Source: Ampelocalamus luodianensis
Lineage: Eukaryota > Streptophyta > Magnoliopsida > Poales > Poaceae
Direction: 5' to 3'
Assembly (NCBI GenBank): GCA_036346255.1
Contig: JAYEVH010000499.1
Coordinates: 1 to 64,000, forward strand
Length of the DNA stretch: 64,000 nucleotides
Of this stretch, positions 1 through 9,949 are shown piece by piece. Both the position numbers and the translations under genes were made by a program. Below the pieces are notes generated by a model that was given only the letters and a program-made list of their open reading frames with translations, ran no database searches and was not told the origin of the DNA. Position 1 is the first letter of the stretch; each line of letters opens with the position of its first letter.

Positions 1-1140
1 ATGAGCAAATTTATGATCATCACAGAAATTTGCAGATCATAAATGCATAAAGTGGTCTCACATAAACTCCTAGAAAAATATGATGGAGTATATCGTCTTT
101 TCAAACAAGTTAGTCTTCATGATTTTGTGGCGCTCAGAATGACTATGATGAAGAGATCATCGCACGCTTCTATGCCACTTTGTATGTTTCTTCCGATTTC
201 AAGAAAATGAAGTGGATGATGCTATACACGGCATGTGGAGAGTACTAAGGCTGATTTTGAGCGTGTCGAGGATACACTCGCAATTGGGATAAGCTTTTGA
301 TGCACTGCTTTACTTGTTCCACCGATGAGTTTTATGATCGAATGTCGGTACACTCGGGGAAAATTAATGGCTTGCTACCTATTCCCGCTTGATTAATAGG
401 ATTATTAATCACACTTTTCTTCCCAAGAGTGGTAACTTTGATGCTATTCGAGGACATGCATGGAATATCATTGACAATATCTCCCATGGGAGAAAGTTTG
501 ATGTTGTGGATGTCATCATCGTGGGGATTGTCTCTTCTAAGAATGACAGGTAAAGCGGATTTATCATGCTCCTTACATCATGGCCCTAATTCTTAGTAAG
601 ATTGAGTATCAGGTGGTTTGGGATCACCCCATAAGTTTTACAAACCCGAGAAAATCCCCATTCGCTTTCAAGCACAAAGAGTAAAGCAAGCACAAAGAAG
701 AAGAAATTGCCCAGAGGAGGCAAAGAAGGCTCTCACAGTCAAGCCACTCTTGCTCGATTCTTACCACTCGGACTCTCATTCTAATAACTGATGCAGATGA
801 AAGTCTCTCGGCGGGAGATGAGGACAGCTCTTACAGATTTTCGAATGAGACTAACAATGACTTGCCGTCGACAAAGACGGCTGACTCTATGGAATGTTGT
901 CTTCCACCTCTTCCACGCCCTTCGTCTCCAATACGGTTCACGCGTGCGTCGCCTCAGACTCCACCGGTGCTCCTCCTATAGTGGTCACAGCCCCTCGTGC
1001 TCACTGCTCCTCCGCCTCCACCTCAGTGCCAGCCACCCGCTCTCGGGATCCCGCGCCTTTTCCCCTCGTGATCCAAATGCTTGATGTTTGTTTTTGGTAC
1101 TTTGATGCCAAAGGGGGAGAAGTAGAAAGTAGCTCTAAGG
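1..1140 (+). pseudogene. Decayed retrotransposon gene resembling the putative plant transposon protein domain
   Basis: From about 138 one frame reads through a recognisable block containing EEIIARFYATLYV and KKMKWMM. This is the pattern of the plant-specific Transposase_32-type domain found in many grass retroelement proteins. The frame is then broken by stops and frameshifts. Later sequence (790-1140) is proline/serine-rich in several frames and ends at a purine-rich GCCAAAGGGGGAGAAG run. No intact product is possible. The position just before the 3' LTR fits the env-like/extra ORF of SIRE-type Copia elements. The domain name is from memory of the family, not a search. Confidence 0.5.
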
Positions 1141-1510
1141 ATTAAGGGTGTCAGACATTATAGTCTTTTGATGTTTTATTGCTTGTAATAACTTCATCCT
1201 AGTATTACCTTGTTCGTAACTTGTTGGTTGTCTTAATTATCAAATGTGATATTATCTCTCTCTAAATTTCTTTTATGACAATTCCTTATCACCGCAAGTT
1301 TTCCTCGTTTCAACAAGTTAAAAGAAACTCTGCCAAAAATTTGTCACAATTCTCTACATGTGCTCTCAAGTTGTTCTATCTATTTCATGCACATGTTTAG
1401 GGGGAGCTTTCTTTGTGTTAAGTCATCAAAAGAATATACACTTGTTTCACAATCTTGAATATATTCAAAACTCTTCTTCACACATATTAACTAGGTTGTC
1501 ATCAATTACC
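1141..1510 (+). other. Non-coding 3' internal region of the Copia element
   Basis: AT-rich sequence between the decayed extra gene and the PPT. I see no gene here; it contains a second purine-rich TTAGGGGGAGC run near 1399. Confidence 0.5.
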
Positions 1511-1523
1511 AAAAAGGGGGAGA
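1511..1523 (+). other. Polypurine tract (PPT) of the SIRE-like Copia
   Basis: AAAAAGGGGGAGA lies directly upstream of the LTR start (TTG after two bases). Such a tract primes plus-strand DNA synthesis. Confidence 0.8.
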
Positions 1524-1524
1524 T

Positions 1525-3000
1525 TGAAAAGTATCTAGGCCCCTAAAAATATGTTTTGGTAATTTATGATAATATGTGAAAATGGGACTTATTGGTTTGT
1601 TGAGTTTTTACAAGGCCTAGTCCCATTGGAAAATATGATCTTGAAGATGCATGCTAAAAGTTTTATGAAGATCAAGTATAGCTCAAGGATAAGGTACAAG
1701 TGGTTTTGAAATTATTTTCTTTTACCGGTCTTAGGAGAAATAGATGGAAGACCGGATTATAGGTTAAATGCCGTACTATTAAGAGGATCATGTCCCGTAG
1801 CTTGAAGGCATGTCTTGTGCTTTATGGATCAATTTAGGATCATGTATGCATATGGATTCTCTTTCTAAAACCAAATATGCACCGTCAGACAATCGGTACT
1901 ACCGACGTTTATCTGTGGCGGAACTACCGCACTCGGTTGTTCCGGCCGTTAGTTGGCGGTATGTTTTTACAGAGTCCCTTTCTCGTTTCGGTGCCAAAAC
2001 CTAAAGCGGTAGTACCGCCGCTGTTCATGCGTATGACCGAATACGGTAGTACCGCAGTGTTAAGCTTAACTACCGCATGCGGTTATTCGAATGTTGCGGT
2101 ATGTTTTTTTTCCAAGAAGCACCCTTTTGTCTCGCTTGGAAAACGGTAGTATCGCAATCTCCTTGCGGTATGACCGCATCGCGTAGTACCGCCGTCGATT
2201 GGCTGTAGTACCGTCAGCAAGATTAAACGGCTATGTCGTCATTTAATGCATCAGTTATAGCCGCGGTCGAGTGGTTGGAGAATGCGGTAGTACCGCTTGC
2301 ATGGCGGTAGTACCACATGTGGTCAAAAGTGGGTTTCTTCTCCAACCGTTATAATTGTTGTTGGGGTATAAATACTTCCCACTAGCTCAAGGACGTGGTA
2401 CTAGACCACATTTAACATCCTTAGAGCCTTGTGCATTCATTCAACTCCTCAAATTCATTTGTTCACTCTTTGAGAGGTTGTTGAGCTCATTCAAAGTGCA
2501 ATCATCATTCTAGTTGATCCTATTGCACTTGAGTGTCGCTGCGAAGGTCTTGGTTTGTTACTCTGGAGTTTTGCCGAACTCCTAGACGGCTTAGCGGTGA
2601 TTGCACGTGGTCTCTTCAAGAAGATTGTGAAGAGGCCCGGTGCCCATATTGTGAGTGGTTTGGTGTTCACCATCTCCGGAATGGAGGAAGAACAACCAAT
2701 AGTGATCGAGGAAAGGCTTAATACGTGGAGTCGGCTTGATTGGTTCAAGCTCCCTCAACGTGGACTAGTGAAGACCGGTAAGTCTTCGATACCACGGGAA
2801 AACATCGTTGTCTCATTGTGGTTATTCCTAGTCTTTACTCTTCCGCATTTATATTTCTAGCTTGATCTTTGTGCTTGTATTGCTTAGCTAGAAGTATAAT
2901 TTGTTTAGACTAAGTTATTAATTAGCTTATCTCGTTAATTTGTTTAAAAGTTTAAAAACCTCCTATTCACCCCCTCTAGTCGGTTATCCTTGATCCTACA
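1525..3000 (+). repeat. 3' LTR of the SIRE-like Copia (1476 bp)
   Basis: Starts TGAAAAGTATCTAGGC after the PPT and ends TTGATCCTACA. Gypsy-1 coding sequence follows within 15 bp. A second, 3'-truncated copy is at 46355-47522 and aligns from the first base to GAAGATT near 2628. The central part (about 1895-2315) is a cluster of CGGTAGTACCG motifs. Confidence 0.85.
1895..2315. repeat. Cluster of near-palindromic CGGTAGTACCG motifs
   Basis: About ten copies or variants of CGGTAGTACCG or its reverse complement CGGTACTACCG are spread at irregular 20-60 bp spacing inside the LTR U3. They are interspersed, not a clean tandem array. The second LTR (46728-47205) has the same kind of cluster. Confidence 0.85.
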
Positions 3001-3014
3001 CCAACAACCGAGTC

Positions 3015-4478
3015 ATGCTTGTGACAGAAGATGGAGAGTTTGAATCCGCAAGCGAAGATGAGGTTAAGTTCAGTCATGAAAAGGAGAGATATGAAAATGC
3101 ATCAAATGACAGTGATGGGATTAATGTGTTGAGTTGTGAAACGGGAGAGGCACTAGTAGTCACTAAAAATTTGAGCATGCTTGCACAAGAAGAAGATGCA
3201 CATCCACAGCGATTCAACTTGTTTCAAACACAAGCCAAGGTAAACAACAAGGTAATCAAACTTATTATTGATGGAGGTAGTTGTCATAACTTGGCTAGCG
3301 TTGAATTGTATGAGAAGCTTGGTTTAAAGAAGTTGAAACATCCACGTCCATATCATGTGCAAGGGTTTAGCGAATGTGGGGATGTGAAGGTTCAGTTCGT
3401 GGTGTATGTTACTTTTAAGATTGGTGATTATGAGGACACTGTTGAGTGTGATGTGGTGCATATGACTGTGTATCATCTGCTATTGGGAAGGCCATGGCAA
3501 TATGATAGAAGTGTGCAACATGATGACCGTTCCAATAGATATGCTTTTAAGTGGAAGGGGAAGACAAAGGAGCTTAATCCAATGACTTCTAGTCAAATAC
3601 ATGCTGAATTTCAGTATAAGAAGCTTGCTGAAAATGAGAGTAAAAAGAAAGAAAAGAGTGATTTTCACACATCAGTGAGTGAGAGCCACAAGCCAAATAT
3701 GAGAGGAAGAAGTAAGAGTGGGGAAGGATTGGTTATGTTAGCCACAAAATCAGATTTGAGAGATGTGAGTAATAACCCATCAAAGATGCACTTTGTACTT
3801 TTGTACAAAGATGCAACTGTTTTGCTTTCAACTAACGACTTAACCTCTCTTCCTAGTGGCGTTTTCTCTCTTTTGCATGCATTTGAGGATGTGTTTCTAG
3901 AGGAGATACTAGCGGGACTTCCGCCATTGCGCGGAATAGAGCATCAAATTGATCTAGTTCCCGGCGCATCACTTCCAAACCGTCCACCATACCGTACCAA
4001 TCCGGAGGAGACCAAAGAAATCCAGCGCCAAGTGCAAGGGCTACTTGAGAAAGGATATGTACGCGAAAGTCTTAGTCCTTGCGCTGCTCATGTAATTCTT
4101 GTTCCTAAGAAAGATGGTACATGGAGAATGTGTGTTGATTGTCGTGCCATTAACAATATCACTGTTAGATATCGTCATCCTATTCCTAGGTTAGATGATA
4201 TACTCGATGAACTTAGTGGTGCTGTTATATTCTCCAAAATTGATTTGAGGAGTGGATACCATCAGATTAGGATGAAACTTGGTGATGAATGGAAGACTGC
4301 TTTTAAGACTAAATTTGGATTGTATGAGTGGTTAGTTATTCCTTTTGGATTATCTAATGCACCTAGTATATTCATGCGATTGATGAATCATGTTTTAAGA
4401 ACATTCATTGGTAAATTTGTTGTGGTATACTTTGATGATATTTTGATCTATAGCAAAACGATGGATGAACACACTGAT
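3015..4478 (+). pseudogene. Gypsy-1 pol, part 1: aspartic protease and N-terminal reverse transcriptase
   Basis: An open frame of 488 codons up to the insertion point of a solo LTR. The retroviral-type protease is at residues ~75-170 with catalytic D86 in IIDGGSC and the later LLLGRPWQYD block. A lysine-rich linker follows. RT starts near residue 310, with the RMCVDCRAIN block, the SKIDLRSGYHQIR block and the active-site YFDDIL (F473-D474-D475). The true start is unknown because the gag end is lost; the first ATG is only the first in frame. The frame resumes at 6930 without a shift once the inserted LTR and one TSD copy are discounted. The element is dead through truncation, insertion and a later stop. 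Confidence 0.88.
4474..4478. repeat. Left target-site duplication CTGAT of solo LTR A
   Basis: CTGAT here and at 6925-6929 exactly flank the TG...CA insert, as expected for LTR-retrotransposon integration. Confidence 0.93.
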
Positions 4479-6924
4479 TGTAATATCCCGAAAGTGTGAG
4501 GATCAACCATCGGAAGAAAATAATTTAATCGGTAGCGATCAAATTTATTCGGGGGAATTGTTCTTCATCAGATCTTGTAAAGAGAGGGGGTTACTGGTTT
4601 TTCACGGCAACTGGCTCGGGCCATGGCCTGTGGGCTGGCCGGTCCTTCTCAAGAGAGGAGGCATCATGGGCCTAAACCCATGCGCCCCACACCCCTAACC
4701 CTAGCCACCCTCCTTTTCCCCTTGGCCGAAATTTTCCCTCACCCCTTCCTTGGCAGCCGCCACCCCTGCCCTCTCCCTCCTTGGTGCTCCACCTTCCTCT
4801 CAAGATGAACCTCCATTGCTGCCACCTCCCGCAGGATTTCCTGCTTTGGCCTGCCGCAAGGAGGAAGAAGAAGAGGGAAAAGAGGGGAGAAAAGAGGAGA
4901 TGAGAAGGGATCTTCTTCGGGTGTTTGATCAGCGCCTCCCTAAGGTTCTACAAGGGTAACGAGGCGTTCTTTGCTGTTTAAGTTGTAGTAGATGCGATTC
5001 GATTAGTTTGATTGGGTTAAATTGCTGCTGCTACAAATTCAATTCTGTCCAGTTTCTTGCGCGGCCTGTTTCGTATGCTTAGAGGCAGAATTAGGATTTT
5101 GATCTCCTAGAGTTATTTAGAGGATGCTCTTAGCTTTCGGTGGCCGCCAAGATCACCTCATTCCGACTTTCGAGTCAAAAGTTATGATAGATTTACTATC
5201 TGCTGTCCAGAATCCTGACGAGAATTAGCAGTCTCTGCATAGGTTGATATATGGCCTAGTTAGAGGGTGATTCAGAGGTCTTACCCATACCAAATTTTGA
5301 AGGTGATATCACTAGCTTTCAGGATTGATAAAGAACACCTCATTTGGATTTATAGATCAAAAGTTATGCGCTTTTCTTTGTGACTATCCAGATTGTAGGT
5401 CAGTCTGTCCAGATTGTATGTCGGGCTTATCTTTAGTTTTGACCCGTGTGCCACTCTTTGTTAAAGGAAAATTTGAATGTCGTGCCAACTAGGTTATTGT
5501 AGGTAATGTCATAACCTTTTCAGATTGTTAAAGAACACTCAATTCGGAGTTGTAGTTTAAAAGTTATGGACGTTTTAGTTCTGCTGTTCTAATTGCTCAG
5601 TCAGATTCTGTTCTGCTATTTCGCTTGACAGTTAGCAATTTAGTTTGGCCGAATTGGGTTATCTCACAACTACAAAGTTGTAGATATATTTGTTAAGCTC
5701 GTGTAGGATCTGGGCTCACCTCTTTGGAGTCCCAGATCATTAGTTTTGGTCTTTACCGTGCTGCTGCCCTGATGGGATTCCATGTTACCGCTGGAATTTC
5801 AGATTCGTTATGACTATGTTTTGGTGTGCAAGAGGGTAGTGTAGAATATTAATTCATGATGGGCTCTATGTTGTTCTTATTTCGGTTATTTAATTGTTTA
5901 GGCCGCGAGCCTCACGGGTTTGGGAGCGCCATCGTTGTTCGCTAACGCACGCAACGCGAAGGCAAGTACTTTGTTGGTTTTAAATGTCGTGATTGTGAAT
6001 GTTTACATGAATATGATGTGACATCTTGTGATACCCAAATGCTGAATTGGTTATGTTCTATCAATATGTGGAGTAAATGCCGAAAGATGATATTAGCATT
6101 GTTCATGTTCATATCATGCATCCTTTTATTCATGCTATGTCCACGGAGTGGATCGTAAGTCCCACCATTCCAATGTGGGCGTGTTTGGACATTGTCATGT
6201 CCCGCCCACTGAGTGGATTGAAAGACCCATCAATTCCAAAGATGGGCACGTAAGACCCATCAATTCCAAAGATGGGCAGCTTTGGACACCTATATGAAAC
6301 ATTCTTCATATAGGACTTGGATCCCCGCACTTTGTTAAGGTGCGGGCTTATGAACACCGACAGTGTGTCACTCGCTATACCAGATAAGCATGTGTGCAGT
6401 CCATCCTTGAGTACATTCATTCATGCCATGCATTCCTAAGTTTTCATTCGATGTATGCTCATATTCTCTTATGATGATGACTTGTTCATATGTGTGTTAT
6501 GTCCCTTTATCAGATTTCTGAGTCGTGGACTCACTCTTGCGTTGTTTGTTTATTTTAGGTAACCCCGATGTTGGCTCACTTGGGAGGGAGTAGACACGCA
6601 CTACTTGTTCACATCATCCAATTCATGTTCAAGATTAAATTTTAGTTCTATCTTACATTCGTAAATGATGAACTGTAATAATAAATTTATAAGTGGTGAA
6701 GGAAGGATACCTTCTCCACATTGATGTCGAATTATTCTGCGTGTGAACTTTCATTATCAATGAACTGAAATAAATAGATTAGATGGTGAAGGAAGGATAC
6801 CTTCATCATGTCTTGGTTGTTTTGATACTATCATTAGTTGATTTTATTCAAATTCTTCCGCATTATGGATGTATGTTAGATGTTTTAGGTGACATCTTGG
6901 CTTCCGGATAGCCAGGGTGTTACA
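4479..6924 (+). mobile_element. Solo LTR A (2446 bp) of a Gypsy-type element
   Basis: Begins TGTAATATCCCG and ends GGGTGTTACA, with perfect 5-bp TSDs CTGAT. It interrupts the Gypsy-1 RT gene in a codon-exact way. There is no internal region, PBS or PPT, so it is a solo LTR left by recombination between LTRs. Length and layout match the LTRs at 15079-17528, 21354-23807 and 40589-43649. A TGAGTC-GTG-GACTCA stem-loop and a TTTTAG|GTAA segment lie at 6519-6560. The small open frames inside (4465-4959 and 5942-6420) are not supported as genes. Confidence 0.93.
6519..6533 (+). other. LTR stem-loop motif (LTR A)
   Basis: TGAGTC-GTG-GACTCA, a perfect 6-bp stem, followed 24 bp later by TTTTAG|GTAA (AG at 6557-6558). 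The same motif recurs in the other Gypsy LTRs of the window. Confidence 0.75.
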
Positions 6925-6929
6925 CTGAT
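6925..6929. repeat. Right target-site duplication CTGAT of solo LTR A
   Basis: Matches 4474-4478 exactly. Confidence 0.93.
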
Positions 6930-8354
6930 CATACTAGACAAGTGCTAGAAGTGCTTAAGAATGAGAAACTGTATGCTAATCTTGATAAATGCACTTTTTG
7001 TACTGATAAAGTGGTGTTCTTAGGCTATGTTGTTTATGGACAAGGTATTGAGGTACATGAATCTAAAACTGAAGCAATTAAGAATTGGTCTACCCCTGTG
7101 AATGTCAGTCAAATCATAAGCTTTCATGGTCTTGCTAGTTTTTATCGTCATTTTGTTAAAGATTTCAGTACCATTGCTGCCCCATTAAATGAGTTAACTA
7201 AAAAGGGTGTTGTGTTTGAATGGGGTGCACCACAAGAAAAAGCTTTTCAAGAGCTAAAAAAACGTTTAATAGAAGCACCATTGCTTGTTTTGCCTGATTT
7301 CATTAAGACTTTTGAAATTGAATGTGATGCTAGTGGAATAGGTATTGGTGGTGTTTTGATGCAAGAAGAAAAACCCGTAGCATACTTTAGTGAGAAACTA
7401 GGAGGTGCTCAATTGAACTACCCTGTGTATGATAAAGAATTGTATGCTTTAGTATGTGTGCTTGAGACTTGGCAACATTATCTTTGGCCTAAAGAATTTG
7501 TTATTCACTCTGATCATGAAGCTTTGAAATATTTGAAAAGCCAAGCTAAACTGAACCGTAGATATGCCAAATGGGTAGAATTCATTGAAACCTTCCCATA
7601 TGTTGTTAAGTACAAGAAAGAAAAAGAGAATGTGGTAGCCGATGCTTTATCTAGAAAGAATGTGCTTTTAAATCAATTGGAAGTAAAGGTACCCAGATTA
7701 GAGAGTCTGAAAGATTTATATGCTTCCAACCATGAATTTTCAGAACCATATTCTAAATGCAAAGATGGAAAAGTATGGGACAAGTTTCATGTACATGATG
7801 GGTTTTTATTTCGTGCTAACAAATTATGTGTTCCAGATTCGTCCGTGCGTTTGCTTTTATTACAGGAATCTCATGCAGGTGGATTGATGGAATATTTTGG
7901 GAGAGAAAAGACCTTCATGATGCTAAGCGATCACTTTTATTGGCCTAAAATGAGGCGTGATGTCGAAAGATTTGTACATCGATGTGTGACATGCCACAAA
8001 GCGAAATCTAAACTTAATCCATATGGTTTATATACTCCACTTCCTGTTCCTAGTGTACCTTGGGAGGATATTAGTATGGACTTTGTTTTAGGATTGCCTA
8101 GGACTAAGAGGGGAAGTGATTCAGTTTTTATAGTTGTAGATAGGTTCTCTAAAATGACACATTTTATTCCCTGTCACAAAAGCGACGATGCGTCGCATGT
8201 AGCTGACTTGTTTTTCAGGGAAATTGTAAGATTGCATGGCATGCCAAGGACGATTGTTTCAGATCGCGATGTCAAGTTTATGAGCTACTTTTGGAAGACT
8301 TTGTGGGCCAAGCTCGGGACAAAGTTATTACTCTCAACAACTTGTCACCCATAA
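6930..8354 (+). pseudogene. Gypsy-1 pol, part 2: end of RT, RNase H, integrase core start
   Basis: Continues the frame of 3015-4478 after the solo LTR. It shows the RT thumb (DKCTFCTDKVVFLGYVV region), then RNase H (FEIECDASGIGIGGVLMQ with its catalytic D, the DKELYALV block, HSDHEALKYL and VVADALSR). The integrase HHCC zinc-binding region (HAGG...CVTCHKAK) and the first two DDE residues (SMDFVLGLP; SDRDVKF) follow. The frame ends at TAA 8352-8354, where the conserved HPQTDGQTE motif has CAA; a single C-to-T change explains the stop. Downstream sequence is open in the same frame. Confidence 0.88.
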
Positions 8355-8999
8355 ACGGATGGACAAACGGAGGTGGTGAATAGAACACTTTCAATGCTGC
8401 TACGAACGATGATCAAGAAGAACCTAAAAGAGTGGGAAGATTGTTTGCCGTATGTGGAGTTTGCATACAATAGGATGGTACATTCTACTACTCAATTGTG
8501 CCCGTTCGAGGTGGTGTATGGTTTTAAACCAATCACGTCACTTGATTTGCTGCCAATTCCACTACATGAACATGCTAATTTGGAGGCGTCAAAGCGTGCT
8601 GAATATATGAAGCAAATTCATGTTAAGACTAAAGAAGAAATTGAAAAGAAGACGTGTTACTATGCTGAGAAGGCGAACAAGTCAAGAAAGAAGATGCTAT
8701 TTGAACCAGGCGACTTAGTTTGGGTGCATCTACGCAAAGAACGCTTTCCGGACAAGCGTAAGTCCAAGTTGATGCCCCGAGGAGATGGTCCATTCAGAGT
8801 ACTTGAGAAGATCAATGACAATGCATACAGGATAGAGCTTCCGGGTGATGATTATGCTATGAGTTCTACATTCAATGTTGCTGACTTGTCACCGTTCTTT
8901 GGACCGGAAGAATCAGAGTCGAGGACGACTCCTTTTCAAGAGGGGGAGGATGATGAGGACATCCCCGCCGATTGGACTGATTACACGAGCACGAGCTAA
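8355..8999 (+). pseudogene. Gypsy-1 pol, part 3: integrase C-terminal half
   Basis: Same frame as the preceding segment, cut off by one stop codon. It starts with TDGQTEVVNR, which supplies the third catalytic residue (E), then LPYVEFAYNR and CPFEVVYG. The GPF(R)VLEKINDNAYRIELP block of the Gypsy integrase C-terminal domain follows. I see no clear chromodomain; the tail is acidic (EEGEDDEDIPADW). After the stop, the +1 frame reads TRARAKKINQHVNSLL, the usual end of CRM/Reina-type integrases, so a small frameshift near 8980 truncates the protein by some tens of residues. Confidence 0.85.
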
Positions 9000-9361
9000 A
9001 AAGATTAACCAACATGTGAACTCACTCCTAGTTGAATTTGGTTTTTATTTACATGAGAACTGGTTACTACCTAATGCTACTATTTTAATTGTTCTCAGAT
9101 TCGTGCATCAGGAAAAGGTAATGTGGCGCAAAGCAAGTACAACAATCGCCCAGGAGCAGCTCCTGTCAACTACTAACAGAGAGGGAGATAAGTCACATTG
9201 TTGGCACGGAACTAATCTCAAATGGCAGCGTCCAGAAGTGTACACTTGCAATGGAAATTAATTTGCGTGGGCTCCACCGAACCACACAACATGGCATACA
9301 TGTTGTGCGTGCAGGCATTTGGATTCCAATCTGGATGCATGTTGTGTTTTCCTGGTGGGCC

Positions 9362-9427
9362 TGCATGCTTGGATTCATGCACCAACCGAACCGATGCATG
9401 CTTGGATTCATGTACCAACCGAACCAA
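9362..9427 (+). repeat. 33-bp tandem duplication in the Gypsy-1 LTR
   Basis: Two adjacent copies of a 33-bp unit starting TGCATGCTTGGATTCATG, at 9362 and 9395, differing at one or two positions, within the probable U3. Confidence 0.8.
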
Positions 9428-9616
9428 TTAATTCCGAGTCCTAGTTTTGCTAGTTGGGTTCAAACCATATACTTGCGTGTGTTGTGTTTTCCTAGTTGGA
9501 CCAAGTCAAAAGGAGATGAGTCAGAGTTGAAGTTGTTTCCTGGTTGGACCATAATTTTTAGCCGACTTGGACTTTGAGTCGTGTGGGCCTGGGAGCTTTG
9601 GTGCATGTGTTAGCAC

Positions 9617-9624
9617 TATAAAAA
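9617..9624 (+). promoter_or_regulatory. TATA box of the Gypsy-1 LTR
   Basis: TATAAAAA preceded by GCAC, in the expected mid-LTR position. Function is inferred from sequence only. Confidence 0.55.
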
Positions 9625-9949
9625 GCTACGGCCGACGACGATGTAAAGGGACAGCATTTTTTTTCAGATATCAATATATTCTTGATTCTAGGGTTTTAGC
9701 AATATTACTCCCACTAGAATAGGGAGTTTCAATCTGTTGTGTTGTTCCGTCGTTCTTGTGATTCCTTGTATTTTGCAGGAGCAGCAACACGTCTACTTGG
9801 TGTGATCGGGTAGACGGGATCACGAGCGTATGGTTGGGCGAATTCTTTTGTCGCAGGTTGCTGTTTTGACAGTGATTGGCACCATCGGTTTGTCAGGTTG
9901 CACGGATCCAAAGTTATCATCGATCCTACGTCGTGAAGATCAGGCATCC

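Larger units (their letters stand above)
1..3000 (+). mobile_element. 3' part of a SIRE/Maximus-like Copia retrotransposon
   Basis: The order is a decayed coding remnant, a non-coding tract, a polypurine tract and an LTR, which is the normal 3' end of a plus-strand LTR retrotransposon. The remnant sits between pol (outside the window) and the 3' LTR, where SIRE-lineage Copia elements carry an extra env-like gene. Two AAAGGGGGAGA-type purine runs (around 1110 and at 1511) are typical of this lineage. The LTR begins like SIRE-type grass LTRs (TGAAAAG.ATCTAGGC). The 5' part and 5' LTR lie outside the window, so no TSD can be checked. Lineage assignment is inference. Confidence 0.75.

Noticed and set aside
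2491..2860. Overlapping frames in the 3' part of the Copia LTR
   Set aside because: Inside an LTR with a second, diverged copy at 46355 that does not keep the frames.
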